Below, piece after piece: positions 49,930 to 62,870 of a stretch of DNA of 64,000 nt (the first letter of the stretch is position 1; every line of letters starts with the position of its first letter). The stretch is from Cymbidium sinense (Eukaryota > Streptophyta > Magnoliopsida > Asparagales > Orchidaceae). The stretch lies in the NCBI GenBank assembly GCA_021442155.1, contig CM038221.1, positions 43,347,648-43,411,647 of the forward strand. Reading direction: 5' to 3'. A program made the position numbers and the translations under genes. The notes beneath the pieces were generated by a model. It was not told the origin of the DNA, searched no databases, and worked only from the letters and a program-made list of their open reading frames with translations.

Positions 49930-51110
49930 TGGATTAGAAATTCATTTAATATTATTTGAACAGTAAACTACCTCAAGAAAAGTCACAAGCCCATCAGGTG
50001 ACACAGAGAGCTCTCTCCTATGCTCTCGTTGATGGCACCCTGTGCCATCGATCCTTTGACCAAATGTGGTTACGCTGTCTAAGCAAACACGAAGCCCGTG
50101 GCATTATAACCGAGGCACATTCAAGTCTATGTGGAGTACATCAGTCCGGTCTGAAGATGAAGATGAAGATCAAGCAACTTGGATACTATTGGCTTTCAAT
50201 GATTACAGATTGCATGGATGTAGCTAGGAGATGCCATCAGTGTTAGGTACATGGTGTGATCCTCCACCAACCACCCAACATCCTACACCCTACCTTGGCT
50301 TCATGGCCATTTGAGTGTTGGGATACCGAAATTGTGGGTCCGATCGATCCTTCTTCTTCCAAGGGTTCATTCTAGCTACACTACTTTTCCAAGTGGGAAA
50401 ACCATCCCACTCGAGAGGTCACGACATGTGCTTCAATTTTCGAACCATATCGTATATAGGTTGGGTGCCTTAATTATAATAATGGTGCACATTCAAAAGC
50501 ATGAAGATCAACAAGAAGACAGTATAGATTGGAGATACTCACCATCTACCACAGAGCAAATGGCTTAATAGAAGCATTCAACAAAACTTTTCATCTAGAT
50601 ACTAAAGAAGACTCTTGATGATAATAAGCGATAGCATGGCGGTTGTTTGAAGCCTTGTGGGCCTACCGCCTACCAAACTTCGATTACACCATTTTTCTTA
50701 GTGTATGGGTCTGAAGCCGTTCAACCTTTAGAATTTCAACTCCCATCACTAAGGATAGCATTGGGTAGCAAGATCACTTCAGAGCAGAAAGCAAAGTTGT
50801 GGTTAAAAGAGCTCGAAGGTTTGGAAGAAATTCACCTAGGGGCATGCGAAAACCTCAAGTTGTACAAGGCCAAAATGATTCAAGCTCACAACAAGCTGGT
50901 CCACCCTAGGTCTTTCCAAGTAGAAGAACTTGTGTTAGTCTAAGGAGACCAATTTGCCCATCGAAAGATGGGAGACAAGTTTGAACCCACTTGGGAAGGC
51001 CCCTGCTATAGAAGGCTTACCAAGGAGGATCTTATCGACTCATCGATTGTAAAGGGGAACACCCGATGCTTCCAATTAATGGGCTCAAAGAAATATTACC
51101 CATGAAATAA
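49930..51110 (+). pseudogene. Element B integrase
   Basis: The zinc-binding part is intact over 49956-50246: DGTLCHRSFDQMWLRCL, ITEAHSSLCGVHQSG, QLGYYWLSMITDCMDVARRC and HQC. Catalytic core remains: WPFECWDTEIVGPIDPSSSK (from 50306), NGAHSK (about 50485), and ANGLIEAFNKT near 50552-50590 with the expected Glu. TSITPFFLVYGSEAVQPLEF (50674-50733) and QEELVLV-like end follow. The C-terminal words GDKFEPTWEGPCYRR are at 50970-51016. Stops and frame changes at about 50247, 50400, 50570 and 50944. Confidence 0.9.
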
Positions 51111-54025
51111 ATCATGTTTGAAAATAATTATTAATAAAAGAATAAAAATGATTCCATTCATCAAATCTTTTCTTCTTTGAAGCATTATTTGTTTCTTGTG
51201 AATCGCCATGGCGTGTTAGGGTAGGTGTAAGAGTCCCCCAGTGGCATCCTATCCCTCTTTCACATCACAAACACAACCTCCTGACGCTATTAGAATAGGT
51301 GTGAGAGAACCCAAGAGGCATCCTATTTCGATTAGCATAACTAAGTTAGGTGTAAGAGAACCCGAACGACATCCTTTCTTAATGGGAATCCTCGGTTGCC
51401 ATCCATGGCACCATTTCATCAAACTCCCCAGTATGTTTAGGATGGGTATGAGAGAACCCAAGAGGCATCCTATTCCTTTTAACACATGCACCAAAACAAA
51501 CACAAATCTTTTATTTCAGGCTATTTTAATCTGGGAGAAAGCCCCTGTGGCACTCACTCATTAGCTATTTAGGTCGGGTCTACATGCTACCTCACTAGTA
51601 TGTCATCCCAGTGATCACTTGTTGGAGGATGTGAGTCTCCGTGCTTTCTTCCTAACTTGATCATTGCAAACCAACGAACGCCTTGTTAGTATGGTAGGCT
51701 TCACTACCTAGTAAGCTACCTCATGTTGACTTTGCTTAAGAAGATGTGTGTGCTTTCTTCTTAAACTAGTCATCATGCACTAACTAGGTTGAGTATATTT
51801 GAGATTTATGATAAGTCCCCCTGAGGCTCCTTTCCTCTTAACTACGTTTGAGTCGATATAAGTCTCCCAATGTCATTCACTCAGTAGTTGCCCTAGGTCA
51901 GATGGCACTTGTCGAGGCAAGACTATCCTGAATCGGTTCCATGGGAGGATGTGAGTCCCCAAGCTTTCTTCCTAGGCTGATTGTTGCAAACCGACGAGCA
52001 CCTTAGGTTGGTTAATGTTCACTATGCTGACAACGACTCACCCGGTGAGTATACCACTCTTGGCAGATGTGAGTCCCCGAGCTTTCTCCTTGAGTTGGAC
52101 ATCGAATACCTATTTGATATATGACTAGCCATGTCATCTTCTCCAGGGTGTTGGATTAAGCCCTTTAGCGGCCTCATCCCCTGTGAACATTCTATTTGGA
52201 TCACCTCCTTTGCGACCCCATTTAGACACTACCAGGGTTACTCTTGGATTGGACAGTCCCCCTTTCCTAGTAGCCACCCCTGTGGTTGGAGAATTTGTTC
52301 AGTGGATATACAGATTCTTCCTTAGTTCAGTAAATCTGAGATTGGTCTAGGATGATATAAGCTCCTTCTCAGTTTGATCCCTCGTAAACCAACAGGGTCC
52401 AATCTGCTTGTGGATTAGGAATTCAAGCCCCCAAAGGGCCCCTTTTCCCAAGCAGACATCCTATCTTTAGGGCAGTGTCAGTAAAACTCCCAAATTACGA
52501 CTACGAGTTGAGATAAATCTGTGACTCACTCCATAGTGCCCTTGGGTTCAATCTATTTTGCCACCAGCAGTTACCGGTCATCCCTTTGGAAGATGTAAGA
52601 CTATGATGCATTCTTTCTAGCATGATTATCATGGCATGCCACCCTAGGTGGGTTGATTTGTTGCCCAAAATAATCGATCACTCCAGTGGTCTTTTGTAGT
52701 GGAAGATGTGAGTCCCCGAGCCTTCTTCCCTTAAATTGATCATTGCAAATCAAAAGGCACTCCTTTGGTCAGATAGCTCTCTCGTAAGCCGGGAAGCTAC
52801 TCCCTTTAGTTCAGTGAATTTGAGATAGGTCTAGGCTGATATGAGCTCCTTCTCAGTTTGATCCATCACAAACTAATGGAATCCATCAAAATAAATCTAA
52901 AAATGAAACTAATCTTTGCATATCCTTGAGTTGATTAAGTCCCCAGCATTCACTCATAGTCAATTAGGTGGGTGATTTGTTGCCCAAAGCAGCCGATCAT
53001 CCTAGTGGTTCCTTATTTCTAGAAGATGTGAGTCCCAGTGCTTTCTTCTTAAGACTTGACCATTGCAAACCAAAAGGCACCCCTTTGGTTGGATAGTCCT
53101 CCCTTGTGGTTAGTAGACTACTCCTTTTGGATTGGTAAATTTGAGTTAGGTCTAGGCCTCCACGACCTACCGGTCATTCATTCCAATAGGATCCATCATA
53201 ATCAAAATAATCTAAAAATGAAATCTACCTTTAACTATCTTTGAGTTGATTTAATTCCCCCAACGACATTCACTCAATAGTCAGCCTTAGGTTGGGTTCA
53301 ATCCTTGCCATCAAGATTACCCCAAGCGGTCCCTACTTTGGAGGATGTAAGTCTACTATGCTTTCTTCCAGTACCTTGTATAGAAAGACATCCCTTTGGT
53401 TGGCTAGTCCTACTATGTGTTTAGTACCCTTTGGATTGGTAAATAGTTAAGTCTAGCCTTCTACACTTGTGATCCATCACAAACCAACAGGGTCCATCTC
53501 AAAATCCAAAATCTAAAATTTTGAAACAAACAAATCCAATGAAACAAAGAAATAAAACAATCAACAAATCTAAATCAAATCTTTTGCTTCTCCCATGAGA
53601 TGCAAATCCTTCTAGTTCCCCGGCCTCTAAATTCGATCCTTTAGTTTCACAACCCCTCCTTGTGGATGACTTGAACTTGCCTCCTGAGAGTTCTCATCTC
53701 ATGAGTCAAAACAAAGACAAATTAAACAAACAACAAATTAAAATAAATTCAACCCTCTTCCTTAGCGAAACTCAAATCAAACCTCTCATCCCCTTGCGGA
53801 GGATGACTTGAACCCACTTCCCTAGTGGAAGGTTCACCTATCCCTTGTGATTCCTCCCTTTCTCTTATTATGTCTTGGACATAAGTAGAGCCACATTGCA
53901 CTAAGCTCAATTCCTTCTACACCGTTGGGGTAGATAGTTTCTTAGTGCTTGTGATCTTCGGTGTTGTTGATCATTTGTCAACAATACGTCGTGTTCCTTG
54001 TCGGTCACACCACACCTATTGCCTT
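51111..54025 (+). repeat. 3' spacer of element B, made of degenerate repeats
   Basis: Non-coding. At 51219-51480 there are four units of the type TAGGTGTGAGAGAACCCAAG followed by AGGCATCCTAT. From 51628 to 53370 at least eight units share GGARGATGTGAGTCCCCGAG, CTTTCTTC and often ATTGCAAACCAA (51628, 51945, 52061, 52589, 52702, 53021, 53340; shorter at 51742). No open frame worth calling. A purine-rich tract before the 3' LTR at 54026 is not evident. Confidence 0.7.
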
Positions 54026-54994
54026 TGTTGACCTCATTTTTTAGATGAGCTCTCAACCTCTATCTTAGACATGATTCCTCTTAGATATTAGAGATCTTTC
54101 TTAAGACACATCTAGTGATTAATTATGGACAGCCACAGAGACTTAGAAGGGTTAGCCATAAGATTATGTCATGCCTTAAGGGTGTTAGGAAAATTTGCCT
54201 ACCCAGCTTGAACCACTCCTCATCTTCCTTCCTTCAAGTCAAATTCCAAATTATCCTTATTTGATTTTCTCCAAACTCAAATCAATATCACATGATTGAA
54301 ATCCATGATTGAAATCAAATTCAAAATTCAAGTTCCAAACTCCAAAATTTTATAAGTCCTTTAAAATTCCTTTTAAAGGACTTAGGCTAAATCATGATCA
54401 AATCAATTCAAATTCATGAGATTTTCTCATAATTCATTTATATTCTCATTTATATTCACATATATTAATGAAATATAAATTCAAATCAATCAAATCAAAT
54501 TCAAAATTCAAGCTCCAAACTCTAAAATTTCCTAAGTCCATTAAAATTCATTTTAAAAGACTTAGCCTAAATCATGATCAAATCACTTCAAATCCTTGAA
54601 ATTTTCTCATGACCCATTTATATTCTCATTCTATATAAATGAAATATAAATTCAAACAATCAAAACCACTCCCAAAAATCAAACTCAAATCCACTCAAAA
54701 TCTAACCTAAGCCTTTCAAGTTAAAATCTTGAACTTAGTCAAATTAATTTCAAATCAAGCCTAACTCTTGATTTTTCTTTATGATTCAAGCAATCTTACA
54801 ATCATGAATCCAAATATAAACACAAACTTCAATCACTTAATCAAAAATCAATTCAAAAATCAAACCCCAAATCCTTTCATATTCTTCCTTTGAAATATGA
54901 AATTGTATGAATCAAAACCCATTTGACTTCAAAACACTTACAAATGGATTTATATTTCAATCATAAGTCCATATATAAGTTCAATCAAACTCAA

Positions 54995-55820
54995 ATCAAG
55001 CTTTGACCAAATTTGAACTTAGCTCACTTGACCCAAAGTGACCTAAAGTACCCTTATGAGCCAAATTCTAATCCTAACCAAATTGGGAATCAAACTCACC
55101 TGCCTCATCATGATCAATCATCATGGGATGATCAATTAATCAAATTGGGTCAAACCAAGTCAAACTTAGCCAAAATGAAACCTAACATAGCCAAAATCTA
55201 CCATAGGCCAAATTGATTGAAACCATTGATTTAAGTTCATTCATGAACTATGTTTGAACTTGACCAAGTGAACATTTGAGCCTAACCTAGCCCAATTGGT
55301 CACTTGACCCAAGTTGACCCAACTTAACCTAAAACGTCAAAATGTATCAAAACTTGATCTAAGCCAAATTGATTGAAACCAATAGGTCAAGTTCATTCCA
55401 AATCACTTGTTGAACTTGACCAAAGCCTCAATTGGCCAACTAGACCTAATCTAGCTCATTTGACCTTGAACCCAACTTGACCTAAAGGGGCCATGTTGAG
55501 CCAAATTCAAACTTAACCAAAATTAATTGGAAACAAAGATATCAATCCACTTCATATGACTAACCGAACCTAAACCTACCCATGACCTAGCTCAAATAGG
55601 TCAAATGGGTCAAATTAGTCAACTTGACCCATTTCACCTAAATGAAGTCATATGAGCCAAATTCAAACCTAAACCAAATTGAATTAAAGCCATCAAAATA
55701 TTTCAAATGGTCATATGAACTTCACCCAACCCTTGGTTTGACCCAATTTGACCAATTGGTCAACTTGACCCATTTTGATCAAAATGGGTCAACATGAGCC
55801 AAACCATATCAAATGAACTC
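54995..55820 (+). promoter_or_regulatory. TTGAC-dense U3 of the element B 3' LTR
   Basis: About twenty TTGAC or GTCAA words by eye. They include a perfect palindrome TTGACCAATTGGTCAA at 55748-55763 and, two bases later, a perfect 28-bp palindrome at 55765-55792 with TTGACCCA at its end and TGATCA at its centre. TTGAC(C/T) is the core of the WRKY W-box. It lies 450-1250 bp upstream of the TATA-like site. Confidence 0.45.
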
Positions 55821-56256
55821 TAAATCCAATGAAACTTGGCCAAACCTATTTTCTCAACATACCCAACATATTGAAATTCAAAAATCAGCCAAATGACCAT
55901 TCTACCCCTAGACCATAGAACAAATTTTGATTAAATCAATGGGGGATTTGGTCAAGTCCTCTTCCTATCTACTTGATACCTTCCTAATAGGTCAAGCAGA
56001 CCCTATGGAGGGTGGTGCACCTAACCCAATGGGTTTGGGTCAGCCCAAATTGACCCAAGGCTAAGACCGACCATATGGCTCAAATTGGCCATATGGAAAA
56101 CTTCCCTCCACTCAATTTGAAGCACATGGGAGGTTACCACTCAACTCCCTAACCCAAACCGGTCATGTGCCAACTTCTAATAGCTCAAACAGCCCTCTCA
56201 ATCTTGGCAATTCGATCAAAACATCAAACAATGCTTCGGTCGTCCGATTGCCATAA

Positions 56257-56273
56257 GGGGAGATATACTCCCC
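56257..56273 (+). promoter_or_regulatory. Candidate core promoter of the element B 3' LTR
   Basis: GGGGAG-ATATA-CTCCCC: a 6-bp stem with the TATA-like word in the loop. Counterpart of GAGTATACTC at 21104 in element A. Confidence 0.35.
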
Positions 56274-56660
56274 CTAACTCACTTCAATTCTCATGTCTAC
56301 ACAGTCGATTGAGTGTTAGAGAGTCATAGGAAGCATTATTGAGTGTTCCTAAGCTTTCAAGAAGGGATTTGAATTTGACATTTCTTAGTTTTCACCCTTT
56401 GAAAATAGGGGAGGTCCATTGAATCCTAAACTCCCCCTACACTCAATCTCCACCAAATTCACTTTGCATACTCCACCAGAGGATCAAGTCAAGCTTACCC
56501 AACATCTTTCCTAAGTTCCAAAGGCAAGAAGAGATCCAATTCCATCAAAATTGCAAAGGAGCTAAGGAGGGTTGGTCCATAAACAATATACCCAACCTCA
56601 GCTAATACTTTCACCACACTCGCAGAAGCTCATCCAAGGGAATCGAGCGTCGGTGATCAC

Positions 56661-56676
56661 CTCCGGCGAGGTATGG
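56661..56676 (+). promoter_or_regulatory. Conserved splice-donor-like site in the 3' LTR
   Basis: CTCCGGCGAG|GTATGG; GT at 56671. See the matching site at 21501 in element A. Confidence 0.35.
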
Positions 56677-56872
56677 CATTTTTCAATCACAAGACTTAAG
56701 GTGTGTTGGTCTTTTGTGAAAGAAATGTTAATGGCATGAAGTTTCAATGTGATCTTCATTGCTTTGATGGTGTGTGCAAGATTTTAGTTCAATCGCTCAA
56801 TCGAGCTTCGGATCTTCTCTAATGGGCGACCTCCATGGTTCCTGAGCTTGGTAGGGTGAATCTCACGGCCCG

Positions 56873-56895
56873 TCCATCCATTTTGGATGGACGGC
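56873..56895 (+). other. Perfect hairpin in the LTR leader
   Basis: CGTCCATCCA-TTT-TGGATGGACG, a 10-bp stem in a CpG-rich part of the LTR. Element A has hairpin-like GGCCG words at 21740-21840 in the same region. Confidence 0.6.
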
Positions 56896-59849
56896 GAGAT
56901 TAAACGTTTAAATCCATTTATCCTTTTAAAATCGAGGGTTAATTAACCGTTGATCCTTCGAACGGATATAAATCGTACCATGCCCCGCGTGATGATGATG
57001 TTTAAGTGGTCCGTTATGCGTGGAAAGTACTGACTCACCACGCGTGTCATGTTGTGGATTAAAGGATTTAATTAGGTTTTAAATAATTCTAATTAATCCT
57101 CTAAGCTTTAAAAATTCATGTCTATTTAACGAAAAATCAAAAAAATATGAGGTAAATTGCCACTGAAAGATAATTCAATCTAGAATATTCTAAAATTGAT
57201 TTTGAATTATATCTTTCACTGATTTTGCCTTTTATTAGAAATTTTAGTTTGCTAATTACTCCCTAATTAATCCACTGTTTAATCTCAAACTTCTTGGGTA
57301 TATTTTAGGGGATGACTTCTGCCTCCATTAATTTTCTTGGGACTTATTGGTGGCTTAATTGGGGTAATTTCTAATTCATTTCCTAATTATCCCTTTTATA
57401 ATTAAGAATAATTAAGGGTTTGATTAGTGTTTTAATCTCTTATCGAAGTTGATTAAGGTTTGATCCAGTGAATAGGAAGTTCAGGGAATAATTTTAGGAC
57501 ATTTTCCCTAAGTTATTCCCTAAACCCTCTTTTCCTTCTTAATCCTCTTTTAATTAATGGCTAATTCATTAATTACCCTACTAATTAATTTCTTAAAATT
57601 TTTAAAACTTTTCAGAACTTAATTAATCTACATTGAGTAGATGCTTAGGTGTTCAAGAGCCTAAGTTTAATTAAGGAAATCTAAACTCAACTCATATGTG
57701 TGAGAGGTATTTTTGAAATTACTTAAGTTAAACCCTTTTGCTTAATTAACCATTAATCATGAGTCAAATTGCATTAAGCCCTTTTCTTCCTAGGTGCATT
57801 GCAAATTTAAATTTCTTGTGAGATTTTATGTCATCTCATTGGTTTATAATTAATTGGTTAATTATGCTAAGGTGGTGTAGGTAAGGGTTAATTAACATGT
57901 TTAATTCATACCTTAACCTAATCAAGATCTAAAATGAATCTAATCATCTAAAAATTAAACAAAAATATCAAACACATGTGAGAATGGGATATGAATAACA
58001 AACTCAACTCACATTTTCAAAATTCAATCAAATTCTAAATCAAACAAAAATCATATTAAATAAACTTTGATTTACTTTAAGCTTTCTTATTTCAAAAGAT
58101 TATCTTTAGGATTTAATTAAAGTGAATTTGTTTACATGCTTTTATTGCTTTAGTTCTTCCCCCAATATGCTAAATATGTGTCATATGATTTCATGCATCC
58201 ATTCTTTTCAAAAATCAAATTTAAAATGAAAATATTTCCTTTATGTCAAATTGCATGTTTTGGCTAAAGTAGAAATATGTGTGACTATTATCACTATTAA
58301 ATCTAAATTATTTTCAAAATATATAAATCAATTATCAAAACTGAAAGTGTTCTATTTATATTTTACCTATAAGCTTGCATGTGAATAAAATATAAAGGTG
58401 TACTTAGTGTAGGTTCTTCTTCTCTTCTATTTTAGTATAATTTTGAATAGGATTTGATAAGGTGTATGGTTCATTTGAAAAGAACTTAACACTTGCCTAA
58501 TTCTATATCCTATTCATTCCTATACTATCATTTAAGAAGGATACCTATGCTTGCACATATAAATTGCATAAACAAAATAAATCAACAAATACAAATTTTT
58601 GCATTCCTTCTTTTTCATTCATTTCTTTTATACACATGCTTATATTTAAGGAAAGTAGTATATTAGTCTGGACAACCCTGAGGTTGCAAGGCTTTAAGTA
58701 GCCCTAAGTAGGTTTTATACCTTACACCTTTGGTTAGTAATGGCGCCATACTCACTTATGCCTTTCATACATTCATATGTGCATGTGAAAATTGGATAAG
58801 AAATTCCTTTTTTACTTAATGAAAATCATGCATCATAAACTTTCAAATTTTCTTAAATGAATTGCTTAGCATGCATCATAAAGTGTATTAAACATTCTCA
58901 TTTGTGTGTATAGATATGCTTAGGACTCATTCATATGCATGTTATATATGTTGGGAAAGAAATAGTAATGTGTTTTGTGAATTTTTACATTTTACTTAAT
59001 CTTAAAATACCTTTCTTTTGAATAGGTTTGTTTATAGTTCATCTAAACCTAGGATTAATTAAAACACATAATAAAATATTCACTAAATAAAACTAAAACA
59101 TGAATCCACTTTAGAAATTACTTAGGTTAGGGAAGGAAAGAAAAGTTTTCTTCTCTTTCCCTCTCTTTATAACTTAGTAATTAATTATAGGATTCATTTG
59201 AACCTAATCAAAACATAAAATAAAATCAACTCAAAATAACTAAATCACTTAAATGAAACCCTCCTCTAAGTTGAACATGCTTCACACTTAGAAAATTCTA
59301 ACTTAAAGTCATAGTAAAGCATATCACAAAAACCTCCAAAGCACACACATTAGGCTAAGTCACCATTTCTAACTTTAGGTTAGGGCGGTGCATGATTTGA
59401 TGTTTGCTTTTGTTTTGTGATATATGTTTTAGACTGGATGTTAGGATATATGTGCGTAGAATGAATGGTAGGGCGATCTTAGTCTAACCATTATTTTCTG
59501 CATGGGATTGTGCTTAAGGGGCACTGTAATAAATAAAAATACAAATACTTTTGTTGTGCAGGTGCTTATACCACTAAGCATAATCCAATAGGCCAGGTGG
59601 ACTTAGTCACCCATGTATGGGGTGATAAGTCCAATATACATGCTTGGAATTTATGTGATTTGATTATCTAACCTTTGTTTTGCAAGTGTTAGCTAGATTT
59701 ACCTTTCATTTTCATGTAATTTTTTGCAATTAGGATTTTGAAATGATTGTTATGGGGACTAGGATGAACATTGGTCAAAAGATCTTATCTTATGTACGAT
59801 GTGAAGCCTTTTAAGCATCCACCTTCCAACCATCCAAAAGAAGGAACCA

Positions 59850-60030
59850 AAGAGAAGAAAGAATAAAGAAGAAGAAGAAGAAGAAGAATGAAGAAACAAA
59901 GTTTGAAGACCCCCATAACAATGAATTCCTTGCTTGTATTTAATTTATTTGTAATCAGGTTGTATAAGGGTAGAGCTCTACCCAATTTATTTTCAGTTTG
60001 TGCGGTGTGCCGATGACCTCTTATTCTTTT
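59850..60030 (+). repeat. Conserved LTR module, copy in unit 1
   Basis: (GAA)n-rich purine tract, GAAGACCCCCATAACA, the perfect palindrome GGGTAGAGCTCTACCC (about 59968-59983), TGTGCGGTG and GACCTCTTATTCTTTT. Confidence 0.65.
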
Positions 60031-62635
60031 GCGATTAACTTTATAAATTGATTGATGATTTGTTTAACTTATGCATTAAGTGACATCCTTTTCTTAGTTT
60101 CTTCCTTGCTTTATGTATGACCTAGATGACGATTAGGCTCTTAGGAAAAAATAAATCTTTTACCAAATCTAATAACTCAAAACTAAAAATAAAGAACTCA
60201 GAACCTCACCTAAAGCTTAGGCTAAAATCAAGATAAAAGAAATAACAATCCCTTAACTGGATGAGTACTTCTTTTATAACATCATGCATAAATGCATATC
60301 ATTTTTCTCTTGATTGGAGGGCTCCCACTTTTGCTAGAGAAACTTGGCTTGACCTGTGAGAGCCATGGTGGAAACACACCTCCTCCCTTCTCACCAATTT
60401 TGGCCAATAATCTCATTTCTCATGCATTATGCATATGAATCCTATTAGCCTGAGTCAAAATAATAGTCCAAAAATGAAAATAAAATGAAATCTAAATTTC
60501 AATAGATTTAGGTCATTTGAAGTATGTCCTTACATGATCTAGTCTCTTTAGGGAGTGAGTTTAAGGACTTAGTCTCTTTCTAAATAAATAATAACCTAGC
60601 TATCTTATATAAAGCATAAAACTTGCCTACATATATTTAAAATTGTATGAGGAGTTAGTTGGCGGCCACTCCCAGATTGTAAGTCCAAATCGTGGTTTAT
60701 CCTCTCTTATGGAGGCAAATCAAATACTAACATATGTTTTCCATCCTCCTCAAAGCACAGCTGGAGGAATAGTGTGATTATCTATCATACAAAATCAAAG
60801 CAAGTAGCTATATCCACAAAATCTAAATATTTATTTAGATCTTTGTGTGTAAGCAAAAATAACCATCAAATCTTTTTTTACATTTCCTAAAATCAAATAA
60901 AACTAAAAAAAAAACTAAAAATTTCTTTAAGCAATTTTGGTTCACTTTAAATGATCTTATTATATAGGATTGTCTTTAGGAATTAATTAAGGTGAATGAA
61001 GTTACATGCTTGTATCACTTTATTTCTTTCCTAATATACTAAATGTGTATGTCATATGAAAATCATGCATTCATGTCTTTTAAAAATAAAATTAATATCT
61101 ATTCCTTTTATGTCAAATTGCATATTTTGACTAAAGTAAAATATGAATGGCTATTATCACTACTAAATCAAAATTATTTTCAAAACTTGTAAATCAAACA
61201 TTATAAATGAAAGGTATACTTATAATTACTTATAAGCTTGAGTATAACATAAGATGTGCATTATGTGACTTTTCCTTCTCTTCTCTTTTAACATAGTTTT
61301 GAATAAGATTTGCAAAGTGTATAATTCATTTGAAAAGAACACAACACTTGCTTAAATCTATTCTTATTCATTCCTATGTTATCAATTAAGAAGGATATTC
61401 ACACTTACACATGTAAATTGCATAAACAAATCAAACAAACAAATAAAATTTTTGCATGATTCTTTTTTTTCCATTCATTTTTTTTATACATGTACATGTA
61501 TTTAAGAAAAGTGGTTTATTAGTCGACATCCACGGGTTCTGAAGCTTTAAACCATAAGTAGGTCTTGTACCTTACACCCAGTGTAGAAAATAATGGCGAT
61601 CTCTTATATGTCTTTCATACATATAAATGTGTATATGAATAATGGATAAAAGAGTCTTTCTTTTCTACTTAACAAAATCATGCGTGCATGAAAAATTTCA
61701 ATTTTCTTAAGCAATATCTCTTAGCATCCATCATTAAGGTGTGCTAACATTTCCATTTGCATGTATAGATATGCTTAGGATCCATTCATATGCATGTTAC
61801 ACGTGTTGGAAAGAAATAAAGTCTTGTGTGTTTTGTGATAGTAATTCACTTTACTTAATCTTAAAATATCATTCCTTTTGAATAGGTTTGTTTAGGGAAA
61901 ATATAAACTTAGGATTGATTAAAACACATAATAAAATATTCACTAAACAAAATCAATAATGAATCTACCTTAGAAATTCTTAAAGTAGGGAGGAAAGAGC
62001 TCTTCTCTTTCCTCTTTACCAGTAATTAAGTGTAGGTTCATTCAAACCAAATCAAATCATCAAATAGAATAAACCAAATCAACTAAATCACTTAAATGAA
62101 ACCACCCTCTAAGTTGAACCTCACACTTAGAAAACTCTAACTTTAAAACTAGACACCACAGCCTTAAATGGCACACACATGAAAAGTTGCCATTTCTAGT
62201 CCAATGTTAGGTTATGATTTGATGCTTGATTTTATTTTGTGATGTATTATTTTAGTCAGATGTTAGGTGTATGTGCGTGAATGGTAGGGGATCAGTCTAA
62301 CCATTATCTTACAGGTTTGTGCTTAAGAGTTATAATAAAAATATAAATGCTTTTGTTGTGCAAAATGCTTATACCCCTAAGCATATTCCAAAAATAGGCC
62401 AGGTGGACTTGGTTACTTATGTATGGGGTGCTAAGTCCAATTTATTCATATACATGCTTGGGATTGTGTGATTTGTTCAGCTAATCTCTATTTTACATTT
62501 TAGTTAGATTTACTTTTCCCATTTTCATATAATTTTGCAATTAAGATTTAATGATTGTTATGGGGGATTAGGATGAACATTAATTATAAGACTATGTCTT
62601 ATGTATCATGTGAAGCCTTTGAAGCAACCATATTC

Positions 62636-62870
62636 CAACCAACGAAAAGAAGAAAAAAGAAGAAGAAAGAAGAAAGAAGAATGAAAAAAGGAAAGAAAGA
62701 ATAAAGAAGAAAGAAGAAAGAAGAAATGAAGAAATGAAGAATAAAGACCCCATAACATGAAGTCCTTCTTGATTATAATTAATTCATTTGTAATCCGGAT
62801 TGTATAAGGGTAGAGCTTGGCTACCCAATTTATTTTCAGGTTTGTGCGGTGGGACCTCTTATTCTTTTAC
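62636..62870 (+). repeat. Conserved LTR module, copy in unit 2
   Basis: About 100 bases of almost pure purine (AAGAAGAAAG type), then AAAGACCCCATAACATGAA, GGGTAGAGCTTGGCTACCC (62809-62827), TGTGCGGTGGGACCTCTTATTC. Confidence 0.65.

Noticed and set aside
59785..59985. Minus-strand frame with a Leu/Phe-rich, membrane-like stretch (also near 35142 in the inverted copy and 24674)
   Set aside because: The hydrophobic run comes from the complement of the (GAA)n purine tract; length and ends differ between LTR copies, so it is not a conserved gene.
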